A stretch of 64,000 nt of DNA from Flavobacterium cucumis (GCF_900148835.1 NZ_FRYK01000001.1:992001-1056000), one strand, 5' to 3'. Numbered from the stretch's first letter, positions 19,216-27,776 are shown. Program-made: numbers and translations. Notes: generated from the letters alone by a model not told the origin.

Positions 19216-20811
19216 ACCAAACTCCTGTTCTACATCCCAGTTAGCTCTAATGTCTATTTCTTTTGGGAAGTAAATAATTTCTTCGGCTTGTTTTTTTGCT
19301 AAATAATTTCCTGTATCCCAAACACCGTTCGAATTATCGTCATAGACAACACGTAAAGTGTATTGTCTTGGCTCTATGGTTTCAAAAATCATGGTAGTTT
19401 CTTTTTCGGATTTTTGACTATACATGACTTCTCCCTTGTTGTCTAAAACTTCTAAAATTAATGGGAATCGTTTTGCTCCAATTAGTGTCACTTTTAAATT
19501 TCCATAATCTGAAATTAAACGAGTGCCAAAGTCGAATTTCAAAGAGTCATTTTCTTTGTTGTAAAAGTCATTTATAGCTCCAGGAAGTAGCTCTAATGTG
19601 TATTTTTCGTCTTCTTCTTTTTGGAAATCAAAAGCAATTTCTTGATTAAATTCGTCGTATTTTGAATTAAATTTTACCAGTGTTGAGTCTTTCTTTCGAA
19701 TCAGTATTTTTGATTCATCAATTGTGTTTAATGGGGTCTTTGTTTTTAAAACAAAAGGATCTCTAAAGGATAAAACATTTCCGCTTTTATTGCTAATAGA
19801 AAGCGAATCCGCTTCTTTAAGGTCTTTTATTTTAGTAAAAAAAGTTTTACTATATTTTGCATTTACTACAGAAATTTCTATTGAATCTCTAACTTCTAAT
19901 GGGAAAAAAAGTTGCAAACTATCTTTGTTTTTTTCTGGAAACTTAGTTGTTCGTATTGGAATTTCCTTGCCATTACTCTTTCCGCTTACTTTAGTGTTTT
20001 TTGCATCACCTGAATATCCTAAGAAAAGTTTGTTATTAGTTTCTTGCGTAGGCTTTTCTGCTTTGAACTCGGGTTTTTCTAAGAACAATTCTAATTCGTA
20101 GACAGTGTTTGTTGGAGTGGTTATGGTTTCATTAAGAAAAGCAATTTTGTCGTTTTTAGGATCAAATTTATTGTTGTTGGCCTTGTCTTTTAAAGCAATG
20201 ATCTGATATTCACCTTGTTTAAGATTTTCAAGGGAAAACACTTTTAAACTGTCTAATGTGTTGGTTACGTATAGAGGTGTCTCTTTGTAAATTGTTGAGT
20301 CGGTAAATGTTTTAGCATCATAAAGTAATATAGAAACAAAATTATCCGGTTTTAGAGCGTATGCATCCTTTATTTTACCGGCAATAGTTAATGAGTCTAT
20401 GTAATTCCCCGTTGAGAATACATACTTAAATTGTGAGTAAGGATTACCTTCATTGTTATCGGTAATGCTTTGCCCAAAATTGAAACTGTAAGTGGTGTTT
20501 TCTTGAAGAGTGTCTGTTATCTTTATGGAAATGAACTTACTTGCACTGCCTTGAGGAACGATTAAAGGGGTGTTTTTTAAAGGCGGTGAAATTATTAACT
20601 GCTTGTTGATGTCCTTTATTTTTATTAATTCATCAAAGTTGATTTTAATTTCACTTCCTTTGAAGTTAGTACTAAAATTTTTTGGATAGCTGCTAATGAT
20701 TTTTGGAGCAATAGTGTCTTTAAAGCCTCCCGTTATGGTTCCTCTTTTTGCGCAATTTGTAAAAGTTATCGACAGTAATACAGTAAAGAAGGTATATTTT
20801 AATTTTATCAT
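19207..20811 (-). CDS. Ig-like (SbsA/Big_5 type) domain lipoprotein
   Basis: This 534-residue protein starts with a lipobox (SITFTNCAKRG, Cys near residue 20). It is followed by APKIISSYPKNFSTNFKGSEIKINFDELIKIKDINKQLIISPPL, which is the SbsA-like Ig domain found at the start of a widespread Bacteroidetes lipoprotein family. Several further beta domains follow, including an SpaA/CarboxypepD-like segment (LENLKQGEYQIIALKDKANNNKFDPKNDKI) and a similar one at the C-terminus (RQYTLRVVYDDNSNGVWDTGNY). It probably faces the periplasm or surface. Function is unknown; the family is often next to comF-like genes, as here. Confidence 0.8.
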   Translation of the reverse strand: MIKLKYTFFTVLLSITFTNCAKRGTITGGFKDTIAPKIISSYPKNFSTNFKGSEIKINFDELIKIKDINKQLIISPPLKNTPLIVPQGSASKFISIKITDTLQENTTYSFNFGQSITDNNEGNPYSQFKYVFSTGNYIDSLTIAGKIKDAYALKPDNFVSILLYDAKTFTDSTIYKETPLYVTNTLDSLKVFSLENLKQGEYQIIALKDKANNNKFDPKNDKIAFLNETITTPTNTVYELELFLEKPEFKAEKPTQETNNKLFLGYSGDAKNTKVSGKSNGKEIPIRTTKFPEKNKDSLQLFFPLEVRDSIEISVVNAKYSKTFFTKIKDLKEADSLSISNKSGNVLSFRDPFVLKTKTPLNTIDESKILIRKKDSTLVKFNSKYDEFNQEIAFDFQKEEDEKYTLELLPGAINDFYNKENDSLKFDFGTRLISDYGNLKVTLIGAKRFPLILEVLDNKGEVMYSQKSEKETTMIFETIEPRQYTLRVVYDDNSNGVWDTGNYLAKKQAEEIIYFPKEIDIRANWDVEQEFGLD

Positions 20812-20855
20812 TTTTTATAAATAAAAGAAATACAAAATAACAACTATAATTGGTG

Positions 20856-20863
20856 CAAACATA
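20856..20863 (-). promoter_or_regulatory. -7 box for the Ig-like lipoprotein gene
   Basis: TATGTTTG on the minus strand matches TAnnTTTG and lies 44 bases before the ATG at 20811. It lies in the spacer just downstream of the ComF-like gene. Confidence 0.45.
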
Positions 20864-20879
20864 CAAATTTTAGTAAATT

Positions 20880-21563
20880 TTATGAATCTGAATAAGCAAT
20901 TGTAATAATACTGATTTTGCTATTTGGTATTTTTAAAAGTGTTTTAGCACAAGCTTCTAAAGTGGCACCAGAAGTAATAACATCATCGACAAGGAGAAAA
21001 TGTTTTTTTTCTTCAGTGTAGCAATGAGAGATTTCAAAAATTGCGTTTGAAATATTGTTTCGTTCTGTTTTGTTTTTTTTAGTCTGTGTTTTGGAATACG
21101 AATTTCGGTGAAGAAGTTCTTCGTTGAATTTAACTTGAAGATTTTCGGCAAGGGATTGACAAAAAGTGGTAATTTGATTGTATCCTCTTTCTTTAAATCT
21201 TTTTTTGTGTAACGGAACAGGAATAATATCGGTCACATCTTTCAATTCTTCTACGTGCTTAATCTCATGACTGTACCAGTCTCCTAGTAAAGTTCCAATT
21301 TCTTGGCAGTTTTTGTATTTGAGGTTGTGAATCAGGTTTTGAACAATGCCGTCTTTGTGAAAATAAAGCATAGCGCTACAGAATTCGGTAGGGATAATTC
21401 CGTAGAATTTTTTAAAAGTACTATTGTTTTTTATTAAATGATGTTGCGTAAGCGGGAGTTTGTGTCTGCACTCAGCACAAATAATGACTTCGTTATAAAG
21501 CAAAAGAGCATCACATCCTTTACATGTTTTGGGAAACATTAAGTTTAGCAGATTTTTAAGCAT
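20880..21563 (-). CDS. ComF family phosphoribosyltransferase-like protein
   Basis: This 227-residue protein has an N-terminal zinc ribbon (CKGCDALL...CAECRHKLP) and a C-terminal phosphoribosyltransferase fold with the PRPP loop FLLVDDVITSGATLEAC. DIIPVPLHKKRFKERGYNQ is the typical ComF segment. In naturally competent bacteria ComF/GntX proteins support DNA uptake; elsewhere their role is unclear. The length is normal. It lies upstream of, and on the same strand as, the Ig-like lipoprotein, with a separate promoter for the latter. No other competence gene is present in the window. Confidence 0.88.
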   Translation of the reverse strand: MLKNLLNLMFPKTCKGCDALLLYNEVIICAECRHKLPLTQHHLIKNNSTFKKFYGIIPTEFCSAMLYFHKDGIVQNLIHNLKYKNCQEIGTLLGDWYSHEIKHVEELKDVTDIIPVPLHKKRFKERGYNQITTFCQSLAENLQVKFNEELLHRNSYSKTQTKKNKTERNNISNAIFEISHCYTEEKKHFLLVDDVITSGATLEACAKTLLKIPNSKISIITIAYSDS

Positions 21564-21627
21564 TTTATCGATTTAAAAATTTTACTTTTACAAACTTTGA
21601 TAAATTTACGCAATAAATAAAATATTT

Positions 21628-22371
21628 ATGGTAATCAAAAAAAATAAAGTAATGAAAATAAGCATCTTTGTTTTGATGTTGTTGTTGCTGTTCTCTTTTT
21701 TGAAATACTATAAAGTTTCAAATGATTATCACGAATATGCTGAAAATTCAGAACTCGAAATCAAATTATTAGAAAGTCAATTAGATGAAATTCTTTACAA
21801 ATATGATTCTTTAAGTTTGATTTCCAACCAATATGAAAAATCAGAAAGTGTTGTCTTTAATTCTAAAGAACAGGTTTTAGATAAAAATTTTGTTAAACAG
21901 GAGGCTAGAAGTTTGGAAGAATTTGAAAAAAGAGATATTTCCAATTCCGAGTCAGTTAGAACAAAGTTTAAAAAGTCTAGCTTAAGTGGTTTGATAGCTA
22001 GTAATGTAGACGCTAAAGGTGTTAAGATTTATTCTGATGTTTACAGTAAAAGTAATGCGAAGATTCAACAGCTAAGAGTTTGTTATACCTTAATGAGCAA
22101 TCAACTGGTGAGTACAGGTTCAAAGAAAATTTACATACAAGTTGTTAATCCTGAGAATCAAATTATTTCCAAAGGGGATCTTTCTTTAAGCTCTTTAGAT
22201 GGTAGTTTATTTAAATACAGTGCTTTTTCTGAAGTTGATTATAATAACCAAGATTTAGATGTTTGTGCATATGTTGATTTAGAAGATTTTAAAACAATCA
22301 AAGGGTTGTACAAAATCAATATTTATAACGATTTTTTAAAAATTGGCACTACAACATTCGAATATCGCTAG
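21628..22371 (+). CDS. Membrane-anchored coiled-coil protein, unknown function
   Basis: This 247-residue protein has one N-terminal transmembrane helix (ISIFVLMLLLLFSFLKYY) after a Lys-rich start, then a predicted coiled coil at about residues 38-75 (ENSELEIKLLESQLDEILYKYDSL), a charged linker, and a C-terminal beta domain (VKIYSDVYSKSNAKIQQLRVCYTLMSNQL...). The topology suggests an inner-membrane protein with a periplasmic domain. It is not a family whose function I recognise. It is divergent from the ComF-like gene. The stop codon is 61 bases upstream of glyS, which has its own promoter. Confidence 0.7.
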   Translation: MVIKKNKVMKISIFVLMLLLLFSFLKYYKVSNDYHEYAENSELEIKLLESQLDEILYKYDSLSLISNQYEKSESVVFNSKEQVLDKNFVKQEARSLEEFEKRDISNSESVRTKFKKSSLSGLIASNVDAKGVKIYSDVYSKSNAKIQQLRVCYTLMSNQLVSTGSKKIYIQVVNPENQIISKGDLSLSSLDGSLFKYSAFSEVDYNNQDLDVCAYVDLEDFKTIKGLYKINIYNDFLKIGTTTFEYR

Positions 22372-22420
22372 ATATTCACTTTTATTCTTCAATTTCTTTT
22401 CATTATTTCATTCCTATTTT

Positions 22421-22428
22421 TACTTTTG
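22421..22428 (+). promoter_or_regulatory. -7 box TACTTTTG of glyS, next to the start codon
   Basis: TACTTTTG ends 4 bases before the ATG at 22433, so transcription should begin at or very near the start codon. It also rules out the in-frame extension that would begin at 22343. Confidence 0.55.
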
Positions 22429-22432
22429 CACT

Positions 22433-23974
22433 ATGGCAAAACAAGATGATATTTTCAAAAATGTAGTTTCGCATGCAAAAGAGTACGGATTTATATTTCC
22501 GTCAAGCGAAATTTACGATGGTTTAAGTGCGGTTTATGACTATGCACAAAATGGTGTGGAGTTAAAAAAGAACATTCGTGAATATTGGTGGCAATCTATG
22601 GTGCAAATGCACGAAAATATTGTAGGATTAGACGCTGCAATTTTGATGCATCCAACCACTTGGAAAGCTTCAGGTCACGTTGATGCTTTTAATGATCCAT
22701 TAATTGATAACAAAGATTCTAAAAAAAGATACCGTGCCGATGTTTTAATTGAGGATTATGCCGAAAAATTAAATCAAAAAGCACAAAAAGAAATCGACAA
22801 AGCTCGGGAACGTTTTGGTGCTTCATTTGATGAAGAACAATACAAAACAACCAATCCACGTGTGATGGAATATTTGTCTAAAAAGAAGGAAATTCTGGAA
22901 AGAATGGCACGTTCTTTAGAGACAGAAAACCTTGCCGATGTAAAAGCCTTAATCGAAGAATTAGAAATTGCTTGTCCAGAAAGCGGTTCTAAAAACTGGA
23001 CGGATGTAAAGCAATTCAACTTAATGTTCGGAACTAAATTAGGCGCTTCTGCTGAAAATGCAATGGATTTATATCTTCGTCCCGAAACGGCTCAAGGGAT
23101 TTTCGTAAACTTCTTAAACGTTCAAAAAACAGGTCGTATGAAAATTCCTTTTGGAATTGCTCAAACGGGTAAAGCGTTTAGAAACGAAATCGTGGCGAGA
23201 CAATTTATCTTTCGTATGCGCGAATTTGAACAAATGGAAATGCAGTTTTTCGTAAAACCAGGTGAAGAAATGAAATGGTACGAATACTGGAAAACGACAC
23301 GTTTGAATTGGCATTTATCGCTTGGATTAGGGAAATCAAACTACCGTTTCCACGACCACGAGAAGTTAGCGCATTATGCAAACGCTGCTGCAGATATCGA
23401 ATTCAATTTCCCATTCGGATTCAAAGAATTAGAAGGAATTCACTCGAGAACCGATTTCGATTTGAAAGCGCACGAACAATATTCAGGTAAAAAATTACAA
23501 TATTTTGATAACGATACCAATTCAAACTACACACCTTATGTAGTGGAAACTTCGGTTGGTTTAGACAGAATGTTCTTGGCGGTTTTCTCAAACTCGTTAC
23601 AAGAAGAAGTGTTAGAAGACGGTTCTACAAGAACAGTTTTACGTTTACCTTCGGTATTAGCGCCAACAAAAGCGGCCGTTTTACCATTAGTAAAAAAAGA
23701 CGGTTTACCAGAAGTAGCTCGTAAAATTATCGATGATTTAAAATGGGATTTCAACGTTGCGTATGACGAAAAAGACGCCGTAGGAAGACGTTACAGAAGA
23801 CAAGATGCTTTAGGAACGCCATTTTGTATCACGGTAGATCATCAGACATTAGAAGATGAAACGGTAACCATCCGTCACAGAGATACAATGCAGCAAGATA
23901 GAGTGAAAATTTCTGAATTACGCGATATCATTAACAATGAGGTTTCGATGCGAAACTGGTTGATGAAAATGTAG
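22433..23974 (+). CDS. glyS: Glycine--tRNA ligase (homodimeric type)
   Basis: This 513-residue class II aminoacyl-tRNA synthetase is of the single-chain homodimeric type used by eukaryotes, archaea and many bacteria. Class II motif 2 is represented by FRNEIVARQFIFRMREFEQMEMQFF and motif 3 by GLDRMFLAV. YLRPETAQGIFVNFLN and SGHVDAFNDPL are GlyRS hallmarks, and the C-terminal anticodon-binding domain (VLPLVKKDGLPEVARKI) is complete. ATG at 22433 is preferred over an extension from 22343 because the promoter -7 box lies between them and MAKQDDIFKNVVSHAKEYGFIFPSSEIY is the conserved start. Confidence 0.95.
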   Translation: MAKQDDIFKNVVSHAKEYGFIFPSSEIYDGLSAVYDYAQNGVELKKNIREYWWQSMVQMHENIVGLDAAILMHPTTWKASGHVDAFNDPLIDNKDSKKRYRADVLIEDYAEKLNQKAQKEIDKARERFGASFDEEQYKTTNPRVMEYLSKKKEILERMARSLETENLADVKALIEELEIACPESGSKNWTDVKQFNLMFGTKLGASAENAMDLYLRPETAQGIFVNFLNVQKTGRMKIPFGIAQTGKAFRNEIVARQFIFRMREFEQMEMQFFVKPGEEMKWYEYWKTTRLNWHLSLGLGKSNYRFHDHEKLAHYANAAADIEFNFPFGFKELEGIHSRTDFDLKAHEQYSGKKLQYFDNDTNSNYTPYVVETSVGLDRMFLAVFSNSLQEEVLEDGSTRTVLRLPSVLAPTKAAVLPLVKKDGLPEVARKIIDDLKWDFNVAYDEKDAVGRRYRRQDALGTPFCITVDHQTLEDETVTIRHRDTMQQDRVKISELRDIINNEVSMRNWLMKM

Positions 23975-24012
23975 TCGAGGAGTAAAAAGTAAAAAGCTCA
24001 AAGTAAAAAGTA

Positions 24013-24046
24013 AAATCCCAAACTTCAATTGAAGTTTGGGATTTTT
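24013..24046 (+). terminator. Terminator after glyS
   Basis: A perfect palindrome (AATCCCAAACTTC, loop AATT, GAAGTTTGGGATT) followed by TTTATAT. The symmetrical A/T flanks mean it could also terminate minus-strand transcription from thiL. Confidence 0.85.
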
Positions 24047-24076
24047 ATATTTTTTGAACTATTGGTTTTCACCAGT

Positions 24077-24228
24077 GTCATTTCGAGTGTTTTGTATTTG
24101 GAAAGCCTTAGGTTTACAAATACAAAATGTATCGAGAACTAATGAAAACAAATCGTTGCTACAGTTCTCGATACAATTTTACAAAGCAAAAATTAGCACT
24201 TTTACTTTATAAAATCACTCGAAGTGAC
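24077..24228. repeat. Nested inverted-repeat element (MITE/REP-like, about 150 bp)
   Basis: Outer arms GTCATTTCGAGTG (24077-24089) and CACTCGAAGTGAC (24216-24228) are inverted repeats matching at 12 of 13 positions. Inside are two perfect hairpins: TTTTGTATTTG/CAAATACAAAA (24090-24100, 24117-24127) and TGTATCGAGAACT/AGTTCTCGATACA (24128-24140, 24163-24175). It has no coding capacity. Sequences with a TTCGAGTG edge and a TATCGAGAAC core are common between genes in flavobacteria. It lies between the glyS terminator and the thiL stop. Confidence 0.75.
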
Positions 24229-24253
24229 GTTTGAGTTAATTCGTTTCTATTTT

Positions 24254-25300
24254 CTACTCACTCAGAGCATTCCAACCTCTTGCTTTCAATTCAATCTTAG
24301 TATTTGCTCTAGTGATTAAATGATTTCCTTCTGTAGCCGCGACCATGTGTCCGATTACTGTGAAGTTTGGATTGCCTTTGATTTTATCAAAATCTTCCAT
24401 TTTAATCGTGAAAAGCAATTCGTAATCTTCGCCACCGCTTAACGCAACAGTTGTAATGTCCAAATTAAATTCTTCACATACATTAATCAATTGAGGATCT
24501 ACAGGAATTTTCTCTTCGTATAAATTACATCCTACATTACTTTGTTTGCATAAATGTAAAATTTCGGACGATAAACCGTCTGAAATATCTATCATAGATG
24601 TTGGCTTGATTTCTAGTTTTTTTAGTAATTCTTTAATGTCGTTACGCGCTTCTGGTTTTAATTGACGTTCGATTAAATAGGTGTAATCATCTAAAACTGG
24701 TTGGTTATTTGGATTCACTTGAAACACTTGTTTTTCGCGTTCCAAAACTTGTAATCCCATGTAAGCCGCACCAATATCTCCAGATACTACTAATAAATCG
24801 TTTTCTTTTGCACCATTTCTGTATACGATATCTTCTAAATTTGCTTCTCCAATAGCGGTAATGCTAATAATTAATCCTTTTTGTGAAGAAGTCGTATCGC
24901 CACCAATGACATCTACATTGTAAATTTTTGACGCTAACGTTACACCTTCAAACAATTCTTCTAAAGCTTCCAGGGGAAAACGATTCGAAACCGCTATTGA
25001 AACGGTAATTTGCGTAGGTGTTGCGTTCATCGCGCAAATATCAGATACATTGGCAACAACGGCTTTGTATCCTAAATGTTTTAACGGCATGTACGCCAAA
25101 TCAAAATGAACACCTTCCACTAATAAATCGGTTGAAATTACCGCTTTTTTATCGCCAAAATTCAATACTGCTGCATCGTCTCCAATACTTTTTAGCGTAG
25201 ATTCTTGATTAATTGTAAAGTTTTTAGTTAAGTGTTCGATTAAACCAAATTCGCCTAATTGCGATAGATTGGTTCTTGATTGGTCTTTATTTTCTAGCAT
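24254..25300 (-). CDS. thiL: Thiamine-monophosphate kinase
   Basis: This 348-residue protein phosphorylates thiamine monophosphate to the active cofactor thiamine diphosphate. It belongs to the PurM/AIR synthase-like ATP-binding superfamily: SIGDDAAVLNFGDKKAVISTDLLVEGVHFDLAYMPLKHLGYKAV is the N-terminal ATP/Mg site and ISDGLSSEILHLCKQS plus SGGEDYELLFTI are the ThiL-specific C-terminal motifs. The length is normal. Other thiamine genes are not in the window. A -7 box TATCTTTG lies 14 bases before the ATG. Confidence 0.95.
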   Translation of the reverse strand: MLENKDQSRTNLSQLGEFGLIEHLTKNFTINQESTLKSIGDDAAVLNFGDKKAVISTDLLVEGVHFDLAYMPLKHLGYKAVVANVSDICAMNATPTQITVSIAVSNRFPLEALEELFEGVTLASKIYNVDVIGGDTTSSQKGLIISITAIGEANLEDIVYRNGAKENDLLVVSGDIGAAYMGLQVLEREKQVFQVNPNNQPVLDDYTYLIERQLKPEARNDIKELLKKLEIKPTSMIDISDGLSSEILHLCKQSNVGCNLYEEKIPVDPQLINVCEEFNLDITTVALSGGEDYELLFTIKMEDFDKIKGNPNFTVIGHMVAATEGNHLITRANTKIELKARGWNALSE

Positions 25301-25314
25301 GGAATATTTTTTTA

Positions 25315-25322
25315 CAAAGATA
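25315..25322 (-). promoter_or_regulatory. -7 box of thiL
   Basis: TATCTTTG on the minus strand matches TAnnTTTG and ends 14 bases before the ATG at 25300. The rest of the 98-base spacer to recX has only short TGTCAATT/CGTCAATT-type repeats. Confidence 0.5.
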
Positions 25323-25398
25323 AGGTTAATGTGTCAATTTGACGATATGCCAATGCGTCAATTATTTTAATTGCCGTATAGCCACTTTAGCTCATTGG

Positions 25399-25875
25399 CT
25401 AATTGTTCAATTCATTCAACTTATCATAAATCAAATGTGTTTCATAGCCTTTGCGAAGCAGAAAATCGACGAACTTTTTGTTCTTTTTTGGGCCTTTTCG
25501 TTCGGTGATGTTGTTCCAATGTTTTTCGGCCAATTTATGGAAATTTTCTAAATAGTTTTCTTCGGAAATTTCTTTTAAAGCGCTGGTGATGATGCGAGAG
25601 GAGATGTTTCTAAATTTTAATTCGTTTACAATGCGGTTTTTACCCCAAAATTTATAGTTGTGTTTGCCGCGAACAAAACTTTGTGCAAAACGTTCTTCGT
25701 TAATGAAATTATGTTCTATCAGATAGGTAAGGATTTCTTCTTTTTCTGAAAGGTTTAATGAAAACGAATACAATTTTTCTTCTACCTCTTTGTAACACCG
25801 CTCCTGATAAGCACAGTAGTATTCCAGTTTTGATTGGATTTCCTTTTTTGTAAATTGGTTTTTCTCTGCTTTCAA
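25399..25875 (-). CDS. recX: Regulatory protein RecX
   Basis: This 158-residue, mostly helical, basic protein has the three tandem three-helix repeats of RecX. Key segments are YCAYQERCYKEVEEKLYSF, LIEHNFINEERFAQSFVRGKHNYKFWGKNRIVNELKFRNI and FVDFLLRKGYETHLIYDKL. RecX binds RecA filaments and inhibits or adjusts recombination. It is not next to recA here. It is transcribed divergently from the M20 dipeptidase gene. The ATG at 25875 gives the usual length; an overlapping longer reading in another frame was rejected. Confidence 0.9.
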   Translation of the reverse strand: MKAEKNQFTKKEIQSKLEYYCAYQERCYKEVEEKLYSFSLNLSEKEEILTYLIEHNFINEERFAQSFVRGKHNYKFWGKNRIVNELKFRNISSRIITSALKEISEENYLENFHKLAEKHWNNITERKGPKKNKKFVDFLLRKGYETHLIYDKLNELNN

Positions 25876-25941
25876 AGGATTTGTTTTTATCGTTTCGTAT
25901 TATAAGTAACAAATTTATTAATTTGATTTGAACATTTTTTG

Positions 25942-25949
25942 TATTTTTG
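25942..25949 (+). promoter_or_regulatory. -7 box of the M20 dipeptidase gene
   Basis: TATTTTTG with a TTTG at 25922-25925 upstream (16-base spacer, slightly short). The ATG is at 25970, giving a leader of about 15 nt. This position favours the shorter start over 25928. Confidence 0.5.
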
Positions 25950-25969
25950 AATTTTATCAAAAAAACACA

Positions 25970-27358
25970 ATGGATAATATAAGACAGTACGTTCAAGAAA
26001 ATAAAGAGCGTTTTTTAAACGAGTTAATCGAACTTTTAAAAATACCATCAGTAAGTGCCGATAGTGCTTATGCTCATGATGTAGTACTAACAGCTGAAGC
26101 AGTTAAAGCAAGCTTAGAGAAAGCAGGTTGCGATTTTGTAGAGCTATGTGAGACGCCTGGTTATCCAATCGTTTATGGAGAAAAAATTATCGATAAAAAT
26201 CTACCAACGGTTTTAGTATATGGTCATTATGACGTACAGCCACCAGATCCAATTGAGTTGTGGACTTCACCTCCTTTTGAACCAGTAATTAAAACAACAG
26301 AAATTCATCCAGAGGGTGCTATTTTTGCACGCGGCGCATGTGATGATAAAGGGCAAATGTATATGCATGTAAAAGCGTTTGAATATATGATTCAAAACAA
26401 TTGTTTGCCTTGTAATGTGAAATTCATGATAGAAGGTGAGGAGGAAGTTGGTTCTAAAAGTTTAGGTTGGTTTGTGGAGCGAAATCAAGAAAAATTAGCC
26501 AATGATGTTATTTTGATTTCTGATACAGGTATGATTTCGAATCAACAGCCTTCTATTACAACTGGTCTAAGGGGGTTGAGTTATGTTGAAGTAGAGGTAA
26601 CAGGTCCGAATAGAGATTTGCATTCAGGTTTATATGGCGGAGCTGTAGCTAATCCTATAAATGTGCTTGCTAAAATGATTGCATCGCTTCATGATGAAAA
26701 TAATCATATCACTATTCCTGGGTTTTATGATAAAGTTGAGGAACTTTCAGTTGAAGAAAGAGCTGAAATGGCAAAGGCACCTTTTTCGTTAGAAAAGTAC
26801 AAAAAAGCTCTTGACATTGAAGATGTTCACGGAGAGGTAGGTTATGTTACCAACGAAAGAAATTCGATTCGTCCAACTTTAGATGTTAATGGAATTTGGG
26901 GTGGATATACTGGTGAAGGAGCTAAGACTGTTATTGCGAGTAAAGCATATGCTAAAATTTCAATGCGTTTGGTTCCAAATCAAGATTGGGAAGAAATTAC
27001 AGAATTATTTAAAAAGCATTTTGAGAGTATCGCTCCAAAATCAGTTAGAGTGCTTGTAAAACCACATCATGGAGGACAAGGGTATGTAACGCCAATTGAT
27101 AGTGTGGGTTATAAGGCAGCCAACAAGGCTTATACAGAGACTTTTGGTGTTCCAGCAATTCCTGTTCGTTCAGGAGGAAGTATACCTATAGTTGCCTTAT
27201 TTGAAAAAGAATTGAAGTCGAAAACAATTTTAATGGGATTTGGTCTGGATAGTGATGCGATTCATTCACCAAATGAACATTTTGGAGTATTTAATTATTT
27301 GAAAGGAATTGAGACTATTCCTTTATTCTATAAATATTTTGTAGAAATGAGTAAGTAA
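25970..27358 (+). CDS. M20 family dipeptidase (CNDP/PepV-like metallohydrolase)
   Basis: The protein has 462 residues. Dinuclear zinc ligands are visible: His and Asp in VYGHYDVQPPDP, Asp in FARGACDDKGQMY, Glu pair in IEGEEEVGSKSL, a further Asp in ISDTGMISN, and His near the end in IHSPNEHFG. The YGHYDVQPPDPIELWTSPPFEP segment is typical of carnosinase-like cytosolic dipeptidases. HSGLYGGAVANPINVLAKMI begins the dimerisation (lid) domain. No signal peptide is present. It probably hydrolyses dipeptides from protein degradation. The start at 25970 (MDNIRQYVQENK) matches family N-termini and the promoter position. Confidence 0.92.
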   Translation: MDNIRQYVQENKERFLNELIELLKIPSVSADSAYAHDVVLTAEAVKASLEKAGCDFVELCETPGYPIVYGEKIIDKNLPTVLVYGHYDVQPPDPIELWTSPPFEPVIKTTEIHPEGAIFARGACDDKGQMYMHVKAFEYMIQNNCLPCNVKFMIEGEEEVGSKSLGWFVERNQEKLANDVILISDTGMISNQQPSITTGLRGLSYVEVEVTGPNRDLHSGLYGGAVANPINVLAKMIASLHDENNHITIPGFYDKVEELSVEERAEMAKAPFSLEKYKKALDIEDVHGEVGYVTNERNSIRPTLDVNGIWGGYTGEGAKTVIASKAYAKISMRLVPNQDWEEITELFKKHFESIAPKSVRVLVKPHHGGQGYVTPIDSVGYKAANKAYTETFGVPAIPVRSGGSIPIVALFEKELKSKTILMGFGLDSDAIHSPNEHFGVFNYLKGIETIPLFYKYFVEMSK

Positions 27359-27363
27359 AATTT

Positions 27364-27390
27364 ATCCCAACTTCATGTTGGGATTTTTTT
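27364..27390 (+). terminator. Terminator after the M20 dipeptidase gene
   Basis: ATCCCAAC (27364-27371), loop TTCAT, GTTGGGAT (27377-27384) and a T run. The bases from here to the tRNA (27391-27520) show no gene. Confidence 0.85.
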
Positions 27391-27524
27391 TAGGGAATTC
27401 AATATGTATTTTGGAAATTTCCCAATAAAATTTTAAGCTTCTTTTTTGAATTTCAAAATAGGTCACCTAATTGGACACCTTGCGAATGCTATTTCTTGAA
27501 CAATTTGGAGGGATTGAAAATGAA

Positions 27525-27558
27525 AAAACCCCTTAAATCGTATGATTTAAGGGGTTTT
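27525..27558 (-). terminator. Terminator of the tRNA-Leu transcript
   Basis: A 15-bp stem (AAAACCCCTTAAATC, loop GTAT, GATTTAAGGGGTTTT) 24 bases downstream of the tRNA on the minus strand, followed there by a T run. It may also stop plus-strand transcripts. Confidence 0.85.
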
Positions 27559-27581
27559 GGATGATTTTGTAGTTAAAATCG

Positions 27582-27661
27582 TACCCGGAGTGGGAATCGA
27601 ACCCACACACCTAAGTACACGAGTTTGAGTCGTGCGCGTCTACCAATTCCGCCATCCGGGC
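27582..27661 (-). tRNA. tRNA-Leu (anticodon CAA)
   Basis: The 80-nt sequence on the minus strand folds into a complete cloverleaf. The acceptor arm is GCCCGGA/TCCGGGT with discriminator A. The D-arm is GCGGAATTGGTAGACGC, as in leucine tRNAs. The anticodon stem-loop CACGA-CTCAAAC-TCGTG has anticodon CAA, a variable arm follows, and the T-arm is GTGGGTTCGATTCCCAC. CCA is not encoded. It reads the leucine codon UUG. Confidence 0.95.
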
Positions 27662-27695
27662 AATGGAATATGATGTTTCTATCATTAAGTGGGTG

Positions 27696-27703
27696 CAAAT
27701 GTA
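27696..27703 (-). promoter_or_regulatory. -7 box for tRNA-Leu
   Basis: TACATTTG on the minus strand matches TAnnTTTG, 34 bases upstream of the mature tRNA 5' end. Confidence 0.5.
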
Positions 27704-27768
27704 AAAAATATTTCTTCAAATCATAAAAAAATAGTTAAAAATATGCTTTCGAAGTTCAATTTTATTTC

Positions 27769-27776
27769 TAAATTTG
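27769..27776 (+). promoter_or_regulatory. -7 box for prs
   Basis: TAAATTTG followed by GCACC; the ATG is at 27828, giving a leader of about 45 nt. No clear -33 TTG was found. Confidence 0.45.

Noticed and set aside
22343..22432. N-terminal extension of glycine--tRNA ligase
   Set aside because: It overlaps the previous gene and contains the promoter -7 box; MAKQDDIFKN at 22433 is the normal family start.
25709..25996. Minus-strand frame overlapping recX and the M20 gene
   Set aside because: It is a reading in another frame across two well-supported genes and has no family features.
27391..27520. Possible integration site or gene fragment beside tRNA-Leu
   Set aside because: A short palindromic-looking stretch (near GGTCACCTAATTGGACACC) was seen, but no copy of the tRNA 3' end, no integrase and no persuasive coding frame.
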